Shown here in pieces: positions 21,810 through 32,240 of a DNA stretch of 64,000 bases. Both the position numbers and the translations under genes were made by a program. How positions within the stretch are numbered: the first letter of the stretch is position 1; the number at the start of each line of letters is the position of its first letter. Under the pieces are notes generated by a model, which saw only the letters and a list, made by a program, of their open reading frames with translations, had not been told where the DNA came from and did no database searches. Origin of the DNA: Hetaerina americana. Its lineage: Eukaryota; Arthropoda; Insecta; Odonata; Calopterygidae. The stretch lies in contig JAKTNV010000003.1 of NCBI GenBank assembly GCA_022747635.1, positions 31,414,551 through 31,478,550 of the forward strand, written 5' to 3'.

Positions 21810-21863
21810 ATAACAGATCAAGGCAAGTCAGCAAACTATGCTATTCCAAGCAGAAGAAAGTTT

Positions 21864-21992
21864 CCTTTACTGGGACTCAATCCTCGGGCCTTTTGTAACT
21901 TTCCGGGCCGATACTCTACCATTAATCAACCAAGTAAGACGTGATTATCAGTGAATCCAGGGTTTTATACAACTATATGTGTCGATAGTTTC
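21864..21992 (-). repeat. tRNA-derived SINE (family 3), copy 1
   Basis: On the minus strand, TTGGTTGATTAATGGTAGAG resembles an A box and GGATTGAGTCCCAG a B box. The rest matches the copy at 22089-22213 (AGACGT..TTATCA.TGAA and GTTTTATACAACTA on the plus strand). The two copies are diverged and lie in the same orientation about 225 bp apart. Confidence 0.5.
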
Positions 21993-22088
21993 TAACTAGC
22001 ATAATGTTAATACTTTATGTTTCTATGATTATTCCTTATCGGTATAAAAAATATATTAATTTTCATACCAAAATATATTTTATTTTCA

Positions 22089-22213
22089 TACAGATCATGA
22101 CTTGAACCATGAACCTATGACTTTACGGACCAATGCTCTCCAATTAAATTACCAAAGAAGACGTATTTATCAATGAAAATCACCGCAGTTTTTTCAACTA
22201 AGTGTCAAGAAGA
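22089..22213 (-). repeat. tRNA-derived SINE (family 3), copy 2
   Basis: On the minus strand, TTTGGTAATTTAATTGGAGA serves as a possible A box and GGTTCAAGTCATG as a possible B box. It shares AGACGT, TTATCA and the GTTTT.T.CAACTA block with copy 1. Confidence 0.5.
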
Positions 22214-22640
22214 ATTTCTGGTTGGCATATGCACATTTCCACTTTCCCTACTTACCATGTGTATGCCCTTTATGTGTGTTTAGATACCTGTCCTGTATTT
22301 CTATATCCGCATGAATATGCTTTCTTCGATTGGCTGCTTTAACGTTGATCATACAAGATCTGCCCTCAAAGTAGTATGACTTATTTTTTCTCAGGTAAAC
22401 GGACGGACGCGCAGCGGTCTCTCCGGTTGGGTTCGAGGCAGGGGAGTCTCAGGAAAGGCTGGAGGGCGGTGATAGTTGGCTCCCCGCCTTTGCGGAGTGC
22501 GGTTCGTCCGTTTGCGAAACCTCTATAACGTCAGCTCATTACGCTCCATCAGGTACCAGTTATTGGAAAAGCGCTTCACCATCAAATTTAGCTTGAAACT
22601 GTACAAAATCGGGAAAGAGAGTCACGACATACTCAAGGCG

Positions 22641-22656
22641 GCTTATGGTGATAACG
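22641..22656 (+). repeat. Left target duplication of the SINE in mariner A1
   Basis: GCTTATGGTGATAACG. It is repeated at 22914-22929 with one change (C for T at position 6). It is ordinary mariner coding sequence (AYGDN), which proves the insertion order. Confidence 0.9.
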
Positions 22657-22913
22657 CCAAGGGTAGAGAGGGAAAGGGATGGTGCGGTGTCTAACGTACT
22701 GGATTCCTCCCCGATAGGACCCGGGTTCGAATCCTTGAGACGGCAGAAATGTTTCTGTGGCATCTCGATCCCTTGTCGAGATGCTTTGTGGAAACCACTT
22801 GAGTGGGTACGCCGTTCGTCGGATGAGACGTTAAACTGCGGACCCCTTGGCGCCTTTCGTAAGGAGTAGGCTAATACCAATGCAGGGTTTCTCTCCACTC
22901 TTTCTCTCCACTA
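22657..22913 (+). mobile_element. tRNA-derived SINE, family 1 copy a (257 bp)
   Basis: A complete SINE with a 16-bp target duplication. The 5' part is tRNA-like, with the B box GGTTCGAATCC at 22724-22734. The 3' body contains ACGTTAAACTGCGGACCCC, TTGGCGCC and a CT-rich end (TTTCTCTCCACTC). The same body occurs at 26.0-26.3, 34.6-34.9 (inverted) and 47.6-47.8 kb. SINEs of this kind are moved by LINE machinery, and a LINE of suitable type is present in the window, but I see no shared 3' tail that would link them. Confidence 0.9.
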
Positions 22914-22929
22914 GCTTACGGTGATAACG
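22914..22929 (+). repeat. Right target duplication of the SINE in mariner A1
   Basis: GCTTACGGTGATAACG, matching 22641-22656 in 15 of 16 positions. Confidence 0.9.
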
Positions 22930-23386
22930 TTATGGGAAGATTGGGTGTTTTTGAGTGGCACAAGTCCTTTCGGGAGGGTAGGGAAGATGCTGAAGACGCT
23001 GAAAGTTTACGACGCCCTTTGACCTCAAAAAGTGGCTCAATTCTTGAAAGAGTGAAGACTTTGTTGGACAGGGATCGTGGATGAAAGGTTCGCATGGTTG
23101 ATGAACCTGGCATCCCTAAAAGAGATGTGAATCGACTTGTGACCTGAAACATGGACATGAGAAAAGTGTGCGCAAAGTTAGTGCCGCGAGTGCTCTCGGA
23201 CGAACAGAAGGAAACTCGCATGCGGATTTGCCAAGAGCTTCTTGACCATGTGAGTGAGGATCCAAATTTTTTTAGACAATGTCCCACCAGACTTCTTCTT
23301 CTTCCCCCGCCCCTGCTGAATAGACGTCCCCACTAATATAGTTTTTTTAATTGACTCAGCCCCAACTGCTTTTGGGACAGACATTG

Positions 23387-25164
23387 CAGAATGGAGTGGT
23401 TGGCTGGAGTCGTTTGGTTGGATTACATAACTGTAGAACAAACAGTACTCTAAAACATAATAATTTCATCAGCGTGTTCCATAAAAATTAATCCGATATG
23501 GCGGAAAAGGAAGCAGTACATGTATAACCGGCATTTCAATTTTTTTGCCCCTTCAATTTTCCTAGGTTGTGGAACTTCAAGAGTGCAGTTAATTCACAAT
23601 AGATAGGGTATGTATAATAGTGAGTGATGAATTCATCCATTTAATTTCAAGAATACATTAAACACAATGCACCTATTGTGATATTCCAAAATTCGGCTTC
23701 CCTATTCAAATGAAAAGACTTTGTAATTCGACACACTTTTCGGCTTCCCTTCAAATAACTTTTAATTTGACACAATTTCTCTTGACAGAGATCAATTTAT
23801 CAATTCTTAGGTTTAAGAAACTGTGCCTCTAGTTCGTGCGATCGGGGAGACCAAAGGTAAGTAAACTATGTCCAATAGAGATTTAACTTTTGTTCGCGAA
23901 TGTCACAATATGGTTCTCTTCGCGAAAAATATATTGATACCTCTAAAAGCGCCTATGATTGGCACCGTCTTAAACTTAACTTGATTAGGATTCTATTCAA
24001 GGTATACTTCGTATCTAAGTAAAGGCTGAAAATGATGGAGAGATAATAATAAAAAGATGACATTCCTGCAAATAATATTTTTTCCTCTTTTTGTATTGTC
24101 GTTGAAATATAATTTCTCAGCTACATTGAAACAATAAAAAAGGTGTGTAACTTTATTTCAGGTCTTATAAAATAAATGTTCAAATTTTTAAAGATGCCTT
24201 ACCACTTAGGAATATCGTCGCTATGTATGATGACTTATTACTGTTTGATCCCCTTATTATTTTCCTCAACATTCATGCAGTAATTGCAACATGGCTTCTG
24301 GCATCGTGAAGGATATAAATTGAAGTTTCTTTAAATTAAACCCTACTTACAATATTTAAAACACTAGGTTTATTTATTGCTCATATTTTGGATCTGATGA
24401 TAAAGATCAATTAGGGAAAAAGAATGCTCGCCTTGGCACTTCTTTCTTTTACACGAGATGTCAATATGCAGAAGTGTTCTTTTGGGCGACATGCTCCCCC
24501 TTATAATAAACTCTGCTAGTTTCCTAAGGTAAAACATTCACATTGTTATTGCCCATTCGCAAATGAATGATCCATCATTTATCAGCTTTATCAAATGCGT
24601 GTCTCTGGAGCAGTGGCGACCAGGGAGATAAATACATCGACACCGATCCGTGGTGTTACCGCGAAATATGCTCATATTATAATATGTATATGTACCCATA
24701 TTTATCGAAATTAAAGTGTTGAAGGATCTCGTATCATCACGTCGGGTGACAAAATCTCAAGTCCTAAGGACAATTTTGTTAGACTATAGAGTTTTACCGT
24801 ATGCAAAAACGATATGCTAACACTGTAGATAAGAAATAATTTTTAAAGAATATAGGCGAAAGGCAAAAAAACAGGCTTAAGTGTCTACCTAGAGGTCCAT
24901 TTCAATCTATTCATAACAAATGCCATGAATTAGTTAAAAGAAGGTCAAACACCGTCAGGAAACTCCTAAAGCCTTCGAATCTAAATTCCCAACATTTGGA
25001 TGCGTTGGCAATGATTTTGAGAGGTTTATTTTTTGGTAAGAAATATCGATCACCGCAAGTCCGAGAAGACGCAGCATTCAAATTTAACACTTTCAAACGA
25101 GCATCAAAAGAAGAAAAAAACTAATGCAGCACCAATGGGCGTGTTCTGTTCATGGCGACCATTC
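23387..25164. other. AT-rich stretch, nothing recognised
   Basis: No repeat, RNA gene or coding motif supported over this 1.8 kb. Confidence 0.45.
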
Positions 25165-25910
25165 GGTCATTTGGGTATTTTCAACAGACGGGCCAGTTTC
25201 CCCTCTCTTTGTGGCGGTGGCGACTTTAAAGGAAAGGGGGGCATAGGGAAAGCGGCGGCGGGGGCGGGAGGAGTTGGGGAGGGGTAGGGTTGGTCCGCAG
25301 CATAAAATGCACCTCCTCCTCCCGCAGAAAGCTCCGCACTCGGAGAAATGTGGCGGCGGCGGCGGAGGGCGTACCGGAGGAAAGGGAGTTGTACGGGGGG
25401 GCGCGAGCGAGTTGGGCGGGAAGCACGGGGGTGGGCGGACAAGGCGGGGGGGAGGGGGCAAGGGGATCGGCGGATGTGGCGGTGGGCTGGATGAAGGAGA
25501 GGGCTGTTACCATTCTGGGGCCGGTGAGATCGGCGGCGGCGGTGTAGGCAGAGAGCCCCCCCCCCAACACTCTCATCCCCACCGCGAGAGGTCCCCCCCA
25601 CCAATCCGTCCTTGACATCACCTCTCCACCTTTCCCAAGAGAGACTCGACTCGGCCGCGCCCCAGCGAGAAATTACAAGGTACCGGAGCGCTCCTTGACA
25701 GGGATTAAACGCCTTTAAACACACCCCACAGCACACACGCACACACACCACCGCCTTGCCTCCCACCCTTCCGCCCCTCCCTCCCTCAAGTCTCCTCCTC
25801 TCCCTCTTCCTCTTACCTTCCTTTGCCTTCAAGAACTCCCCTCCCCATTTCGCCCCCTCCATTCTGCTCAAACCGCCTTCCCCGTCTCCTCCACCTTCCA
25901 AATCCTCACC
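25165..25910. other. GC-rich, CpG-rich strand-switch island
   Basis: G-rich on the plus strand at 25215-25530 (GGCGGCGGCGGAGGGCG type) and C-rich at 25550-25900, with many CpGs in between. Overlapping open frames on both strands translate to Gly/Arg- and Pro/Ser-rich low complexity, so I do not call a gene. It could be an unmethylated CpG island or promoter region, but no clear TATA, initiator or splice site was found. Confidence 0.5.
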
Positions 25911-26048
25911 GTTCGTGCGCCTCGGTGCACGATCGTTGCCGTGGAAAATTTGGAGGCTAGTTTCGGGAGGAGGTGTTGATGAACTGCTGCGCTAGGATCG
26001 AGGTCGGTGTTCGTAAAAATGTGTTGGGGAACGCGAGAGGAATATCAT

Positions 26049-26295
26049 AGGATTGGATCGGTGGCTGGTGTATTGATTTACCACACGGTGAGCCTGGGTT
26101 CTAATCCCAGCGGTGGTGGATTTTCGAGCGGGACACCGAACCCTTAACTTGGAAACCGTGAGGAGATAATGCTTTCGACGGCAGAGCTCCGCCTGTCAGT
26201 TGGGGCGTTAAACTATGTACACATTGGCGTCTCTCTTTCAGAACGAGAGCATTAATGCAGACCACAGGATTCTCTCCACCCTCTCTCCTCATCCT
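26049..26295 (+). mobile_element. tRNA-derived SINE, family 1 copy b
   Basis: A-box-like GATCGGTGGCTGGTG, B-box-like GGGTTCTAATCCCAGC at about 26097-26112, then the family body with GGCGTTAAACTATG, ATTGGCGTCTCTC, AATGCAGACCACAGG and a CT-rich end. More diverged than copy a. No clear target duplication was found. Confidence 0.8.
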
Positions 26296-28454
26296 AAAAC
26301 TCTACGATTCATCATTCTACCCACTCATTTTTACTGGCGTATATCACCCTCAGTTACGTCAGCTCCTAATGAATTATACTAATTCGCACAGCTTGTAATT
26401 GGCCATATTTTAATCAGCTAAATATAGAAAGTAATTTTTAAATTCTTTGAAGGATGAAAAGTAGAAAAAAGTTTCATTGAATAAATACTTCTGTGAAATA
26501 TCAATAGTTTGTCTCTTATGGATCTACAAGATGGTGGTATGCCCAAAGTTAATGCAAAAGGGTATAGTGGAGTCAAACGATACATTAGGACTTTGCGACT
26601 TTTATTATTACTTTTAAACGGATGGAAAATTTAACTGACATTTTGTATAAACTCATGGAGGTAGGACATGTTGAGGTATGGCCGAAAGTGAGGGGGAAGA
26701 GCAAAGTTGCCGAGGAGGAATACAAGATCGCTTTTATAAAAGCTATTTCGTATTTCTCCTGGGACGGAACACCGTCCTGAATAAAACTTGATTCGTAATT
26801 ACAAATTTGGGGCAACAACAAATTTAATAAGAGTAGATAATTGAGATGTTATCGACCAGGTCTATACAAGTCGGTTGTCGATCGGAAATAATGATTCGGT
26901 TTTATATGTTTGCCTCAGAAGACTTTGGGTTAGCACTAATTACCATAATTTCAGTATGTTTGATTATAATTTAAGAATAGCCATAGTAAATTACATTTAC
27001 TAGAACGAAAAGTTTCAGGTTCTTTTATTCAAATTTATAGTTTAAGCATAGTTTCTATAGCAAATGGAATAATGGAATAAGACTAGAGCATTTTCGTCAT
27101 AGTTACATTGAAAAAAGTCTATACAGGCCAATAGAGTGTATCCCACAGAATTAAACCTAATTATGGTACGCTTTCAATTGGAAGTCTTACTCACAGAAGT
27201 ATATATTTAGTACCACGGCACGGATGAAAGCACGCTTCTCAGTTAAGGTGAGGAAAAGCCACAAGTAAAATATAATTTAAGTAGTTTGATGACATCAACT
27301 ATGGCAGAATTCATTTTATTTCTTAGCTTTCATTACTAGAATATTAATGCAACCTATATTTATCTCGTTTAAAAAGTCAACTAATGATTTTTTTGGAAAT
27401 GCAAACGCCGGAAAAGAAGTTGTTACAAAGTAAAATTAATAGAAAGGAAATTATCGGTATGTCGCGTCTAATGGTATGTCCTTAAACATCCTCCTCGACA
27501 TCCATATATTTTCAACATTTATGCCTTGCCGGGCCAAAGACCCCTGAACTTCGCACTAGACAAATATTTCAGAGTGATAGAGACCGAGGATATTGCAAAA
27601 AATTCACCGAAAACTGGAAACAAAAAGTCATTATGCAGAAATTAAAACGATGCAAAAATAGCGCAGGAGGAAAAAGAATTTTTTGTGATTTGTGATAATT
27701 GTTTTCATAAGGGCTTCCATTCGTGAGGTATGGTAATAGAGTCTATAAAGAAAATGAATTTAGCAATAAACAATTTAACAGGATAGCAGTACCGGTTTTA
27801 TTGTAAAATCCCTCGTGTCATGGCCAAATTATTACATTATTGGAACGGTCAAATTTATCTGACCTTATCGTACATTCCTAATAATTCGAAAGAGAAGATA
27901 TCCGTTCTGTGAGATAAAAGATATGTTCTTTGAGAGAGAGTACTTGAAAATTGGCACTTCTAAATTGCAGAAGTAAATATTTTACGGAATTCTCGATAAT
28001 ATGTTTGTTGTTCAAGGTATAATTAAATAATAGGTCAAAAATACGTGATTCTTTCAAACCCAAGACAATTAATGATACGTAGAGGCGAATTATCTTCAAA
28101 TAATAAAAGTAATAACGCCGTAACGACACTGTAGAATTAGAAAATGTCGCCTATCATTTAAGTGAGCCAAGATTTCGTCCATTTTGTCTGTTGAGATTCG
28201 CTCTAATTATTGATGATTCGAATCCAAGAAACCCTCTGGTACTCAATTAAATGGAAAAATACCGCACCGATACTATGCAATGGTAAACATTTTCGATACT
28301 TTAAATAAAAATAATCTTAGATTGCTTTGAAATGAAAAACCTGGTTCGCTTTCTCTGTGCTTCGATCGACTAGTATGAGTCACCTACTTGCTAATTTAAA
28401 AAGTAGGCATATCATCAGGGTATATTTAACACTTTCAGGCTTTACTTCGTGGAA
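26296..28454. other. AT-rich stretch, nothing recognised
   Basis: Over 2 kb of AT-rich DNA without a supported feature. Confidence 0.45.
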
Positions 28455-28460
28455 TTCTTT

Positions 28461-28633
28461 GATGTCCATATTAAATGAGTTTGTAATTTTCCGCAGACTT
28501 TATTTCACAGAACAACGTGTTTTACCGACTTGCGGCACCTGATGATGCCGCAATTCAGTCAAACGCGTTGTACTGTGAAATGAATTCTGCGGAAAATTAC
28601 AAACATTTTATATGAAATCATCAGGACATCCTT
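28461..28633. mobile_element. Foldback element H4 with degenerate hammerhead-like centre
   Basis: Arms run about 28461-28530 and 28548-28630. The best paired part is GTTTGTAATTTTCCGCA against its exact complement at 28588-28604, with TTTCACAG/CTGTGAAA and ACAACG/CGTTGTA further in. At the centre CTGATGATG (28539) is followed after 15 nt by AAACGCGTTGT, wording I associate with hammerhead cores of Penelope-like elements. The middle stem is no longer complementary, so it is a relic. Confidence 0.6.
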
Positions 28634-28759
28634 TTGAACGTTGTCGAGGGTCTCTCATACAGCAAAAGCAAACATTTCTCGGATGCAAGGAAATGTGAAA
28701 TACAGAAAGGACATCATACATTTTATTCTTTCCTTTTATTTTATCTTCCCGCAAAGTGA

Positions 28760-29320
28760 GAATTCGTGCGCTGACACGGTTCGTGCGCTAGAATTCCCCG
28801 CGGCTAAAATGGGAAGAAATGTCATGATCAAGGAACAACAAAGAAAGCAGGGCCTTAAACACCAATGGCGGGGAAATCTGCATTTACACGCAGCCCGCTC
28901 GCATATGGAAAGGCGGTGACGGTTCGTTGTGCATTTGCAGATGTGTGCGAGCGTTGCATTGTTTGTCCGACGGACCGCAGACACTGGGACGGCGTGTCGT
29001 GTCGTGCGGGTGGCCGATCGGCGAGATGTAAGGAGGAGACACATGCGGGCGCGGCGGTGACATATCCGCGCGGGGGCGGGGGGGGGAGTCACGTGATTTC
29101 GGGCGGGTTGGGGAGAAGGCTGAGGGGGTGGCGGGATGAGCATCGAGAGGATAGGGGGAGACGTGATAGCGGGGGGAATGGAACGGGTCCGGGGGGGGGG
29201 CGGCGGAGGAAGAGGCGGCGAGGAGGGCGATGGGGGCGCCCGGCGGGGGACGTGTTAACCACCAATAACAAGCAATCAGCGCCCTGTCACACGGACCGCG
29301 CGATCCTCTCCGTGGCGTCA
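28760..29320. promoter_or_regulatory. CpG island, candidate promoter
   Basis: About 560 bp dense in CpG (GTGCGCTGACACGGTTCGTG, GTCCGACGGACCGCAG, GGCGTGTCGTGTCGTGCGGG), strongly unlike the AT-rich flanks. It includes an E-box CACGTG at 29090-29095 and a donor-like GAT|GTAAGG at 29028. The plus-strand frame across it encodes an Arg/Gly-rich stretch with no family match. A promoter with a non-coding first exon is possible but unproven, and direction is unclear. Confidence 0.4.
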
Positions 29321-29510
29321 GACCAGATTGATGGATTAGTCTTGTCTTTGGCACCCTGCTCCCTGAAACACTCCTTCCGGGGCATCCCATCCCTCCCTCC
29401 TCCCCCACCTTTATCTCCTTCCCTCTCTCGCCTCCTCCTCTCCTAACTTCCCCCTGCATCACTCCTCATCCTGATCCCTCTCCCGCCCACTCACTCACTC
29501 AGCCACCGAT
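29321..29510. repeat. Pyrimidine-rich low-complexity tract
   Basis: CT-rich on the plus strand (CCCTCCTCCCCCACC type). It follows the G-rich island and forms the other half of a purine/pyrimidine strand switch. Confidence 0.65.
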
Positions 29511-30369
29511 CCAGATCGGAATCCTCTTCCATTTTCCTCCTCCATCCGCAGACGACTTCGCGTTTATCTCTCACGAAATGGAGTTTCTTTTTTTTAACTC
29601 CCGGGAGTGTGAAGGGAAGGAGAACGGCAAGGGGAGGTACGCTCAGGACGATGGTTTGACGTGAAACTGGAATCGTCAGGATTACTTGACCATGAAATAC
29701 ACTAAATTTAATTTGTCCATGCACTTGCTTCTTTTAACCGTTTCATTCCTGTCTGGGGATTTATTAACACTCCCATGGGCTCGCCTAACATTCGTTTACT
29801 ATTGCGTTAACACTTATGAATCTTGTACAAATGTTGCAGACTACATTCTTCCTTTAGAATTAAAAAAACTGGAATTATTTTCAAATTGAAACACTTATGA
29901 ATTCATAATATAAAACCGCGAGAAAATACACTGAGATAGGCATGGAATCCGGAATAAGTAATCAAGTAAAAAATGGATTTAATTATAAAATTGAATTTTT
30001 CACGGTAATTAGTTTTAGAGGCACTTCGGCATTGACAATGACTAAAGCCTGCCGATGTGTTTTAACATCGAACTACTTGTCATGGATGGACCTTATGCAC
30101 CAACTAAGGGGTTAACAGATGTTGATTCACAAGTCAATGAAATACAAAATATTTTCCGGGAGAAAGAATAAACATGGATTTTTCCGATTCAAAATCCCAA
30201 TAACAATAGTAAGAGCGGCTTCTGGTCTTCCCGTACATTTTTTTCGATATTTTTTCTTCCAAGTAACTCTTAAAGTTTTGCCGGAGGTAGCATTCCGTTT
30301 TCTTGTTGATATTTGAACCAAGGTTGTCTCATCTTCTTAGAAAACCCATTTCTTCAATCCCCATTCGTC
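29511..30369. other. No recognised feature
   Basis: AT-rich sequence with a few short frames and no recognisable content. Confidence 0.4.
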
Positions 30370-30740
30370 TCGAAATGTTTTTTCTTCCGGCGTTCCTCTT
30401 TTCCCTCTTTCCACCTCAACCCCTCACGGCTCTCTCCACACCACCTGATACCCCCCTCCCTCCCAACTGGAAGTGTCACTCAACCAAAGTCATTAACGAC
30501 ACGGTTTCTCCCTCCCCATAACCCATCCACCCACACACCCACAACGCCACACCTCCACGCCCCACGCACTCACCCCCATCGCCCGCTACTCTTCTCAGCC
30601 GAACTGAGCACCACTGAAGTCCGGACCGCCTCCCCAGACACACCCTCAGTCCCCGCCGACCATCCACCACCTTTTTCCACCTTTTTCCTCCGCTTCCTTC
30701 TTCCTCGATCGCTTCTTCTTACTCCTCTCTATCAAACCTT
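30370..30740. repeat. Pyrimidine-rich (C/T) island
   Basis: C-rich on the plus strand with many CCTCC and CACCC repeats. A plus-strand frame crossing it is Pro/Ser/His-rich low complexity and is not called. Confidence 0.65.
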
Positions 30741-31794
30741 CACCCTGCTCTTATTTTCCTTCGGACCACCCCTTAGTCAGGATTTCTACGAAGTATTCGT
30801 GGCTAAAGACTTGATATTGGGTATTTCATTCTGAATCAGCACAGTAACCTGTAATTCGTAATGTTTACATCATATTAAAATAAGTAGAAATCAGCCTTTT
30901 CGTAAATGGATGATGCTTCAGAACTTCACAATAGTTTTACGGCGAAGAAAATCAAGAGAAATGATTGTGTGCAAAGAGATGATTTCTCATTTGGAGATAC
31001 AATATATTGAAGACGAACTAACCTCCTGGTGACAACCACCCCCCAAGATCATATTTGGAGAGAAAAAATACGGATTCACAAATTATTTTTCTCCTGGGTA
31101 TTTGGAATAGAGAACACCTCATTTTTAAATTCTCTCCTGAATGACTTCATACTCTCCTTTTATCTCAGACCTCTCACCCAATTTCTCATTCATCATGATC
31201 ACGATTTATTCATATGTACAGCCCTACTGACTTTCATTTCCCAGCAACCTCGGACTTTTATTTTCTTGCCTTCCTCTCCTTCGGCAAGACTCCAATCACC
31301 TTCCTTTTCTCACCCACCATTGCTGTTGACGCTTTTCGTTCTCCTTTTTTCACGTTCATCCTCGTCCTCCGCCTCGTCTCATAGCAACAAAAACAATTCC
31401 ATTTGGTGGAGGGGAGGTTGGAATTAAAGGAGCGACGCCTCTCCTCAGACTGCCTCCCCTCTCCCTCCGCCTTTCTTATACCGCGGCGGCTCCGAACTTC
31501 TACTTTCACGCACCTACATTTTCGCTCTCTCGAACCATTAGTCTCCAACTCCCCGGCCTACCTGTCTGCACGTCCGTTTCACTTTGCGCTTGTATGTAAG
31601 CGTCCCCATATTTGCTTGGAGGTGTGTCTGGGCAATCATAGACCCTGGGTGGAGGGCAGCAAATCGAAAGGTCCTTACTTAAGTTACGGATACCGTCGAC
31701 ATTATTCAGTTTCAAATGTGACTGATAGAACTAGTTCAATCCAACTCATAGTAACCCTGGTTCAAGAAGATGCAGTAGGATTTCAGAGTTTAAG
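30741..31794. other. No recognised gene; CT-rich at 31220-31570
   Basis: Contains another moderately CT-rich segment (31220-31570). No coding motif or RNA gene seen. Confidence 0.4.
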
Positions 31795-31799
31795 ATGAC

Positions 31800-31872
31800 G
31801 CCTCGGTAGCTTCAGTGGCTAAAGCACTCGACCGGATATTGAGGGATCTGGGTTCGAGTCCCAGTCAAGGCG
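31800..31872 (+). tRNA. tRNA-like gene at the second locus, copy 1
   Basis: 73 nt with intact acceptor, D (GCTT/AAGC), anticodon (CTCGA/TTGAG) and T (CTGGG/CCCAG) stems. Only the D loop differs from the array copies. A T5 run follows. The anticodon position again reads GGA in a loop without U33. Confidence 0.6.
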
Positions 31873-32127
31873 AATGATTTTTACACTCTGAAATAGTTGC
31901 ATTGAAATGCACATTAGCGGATGACTCCGTTAAAATTTACTGTTGCGGCATCTCCCGCAGTTTCTTTGGAATTTTATCAAAGTATAAACACCATAAGTGT
32001 TTAAAGTTGGCTTTAACCCAGTGGCGCGTCGCGCACGACTACGAATGCATGTGACATTGTATGCACGGTATTTCGTCACAACATCTAGTTCCTTTATTAG
32101 CCCCAAAATTTACGAGTTTAAGAGGAC

Positions 32128-32200
32128 GCCTCGGTAGCTTAAGTGGCTAAAGTACTCGACCGGATATTGAGGGATCTGGGTTCGAGTCCCAGTCAAGGCG
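32128..32200 (+). tRNA. tRNA-like gene at the second locus, copy 2
   Basis: The same fold, with one D-stem change (AAGT for AAGC, leaving a wobble pair). The downstream T run is shortened to four (GATTTTAACAC). Confidence 0.55.
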
Positions 32201-32240
32201 AATGATTTTAACACTCTGAAATTGTTGCAGTAAAACGTTT

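Larger units (their letters stand above)
21411..21845 (+). mobile_element. Mariner element fragment, family E
   Basis: The left end CGAGATCTGTCCGGGAAGGG, after a TATG repeat, has the form of a mariner terminal repeat. It is followed by a recognisable middle part of a transposase. No right inverted repeat was found before the SINE copy that starts near 21864, so the right boundary is approximate and the copy may be truncated. Confidence 0.65.
22476..23330 (+). pseudogene. Mariner transposase remnant interrupted by a SINE
   Basis: The first part reads GVRFVRLRNLYNVSSLRS and KFSLKLYKIGKESHDILKAA up to YGDN, where the SINE interrupts. After the insertion the frame resumes with GVFEWHKSFREGREDAEDAE, the mariner DNA-binding signature. 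It then runs through stops to MRKVCAKLVPRVLSDEQKE, ICQELLDHVSEDPNFF, and after a deletion a piece resembling PPDFFFFPR, which would carry the last catalytic Asp. The region with the first two catalytic residues is deleted. The N-terminal start is approximate. Confidence 0.8.
22354..23386 (+). mobile_element. Mariner element, family A copy 1, carrying a SINE
   Basis: The left end CAAGATCTGCCCTCAAAGTA follows a TA. The right end, read inversely, is CAATGTCTGTCCCAAAAGCA. Both match the ends of the copies at 37 kb and 54.7 kb (consensus about CAAGGTCTGTCCCAAAAGTA). The 1033-bp element includes a 257-bp SINE at 22657-22913, so the mariner itself is about 760 bp: a deletion derivative that was later hit by a SINE. 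Confidence 0.85.
31778..32240 (+). mobile_element. tRNA-bearing unit, second locus (about 1.3 units, plus orientation)
   Basis: Two tRNA-like genes lie in the same orientation, 328 bp apart, with the unit body between them (GGCATCTCCCGCAGTTTCTT, GGTATTTCGTCACAAC). Divergence from the 6.5-8.0 kb array is several percent by eye, so this insertion is older. Each tRNA-like part keeps flanking inverted repeats (TTTCAGAG and CTCTGAAA), except that the second left one is mutated (TTTACGAG). The end-to-start join between successive tRNA parts is the same as in the array. Confidence 0.8.

Noticed and set aside
21885..21925. Right terminal repeat of the family E mariner (AACTTTCCGGGCCGATACTC)
   Set aside because: It resembles the inverse of the left end, but it lies inside the tRNA-like part of SINE family 3 copy 1, so the resemblance is probably accidental.
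25167..25901. A 244-codon minus-strand frame
   Set aside because: Gly/Arg/Pro-rich low complexity in the CpG-rich island, overlapped by equally open frames on the other strand. No domain motif.
28865..29446. A 193-codon plus-strand frame in the CpG island
   Set aside because: Arg/Gly-rich and mirrored by a 192-codon frame on the opposite strand. Compositional, no recognisable domain.
31771..32232. TGCAGTA direct repeats as a target duplication of the second tRNA-unit locus
   Set aside because: The right copy can be explained as a one-base change of the unit body (TGCATTA), so seven matching bases are not convincing.
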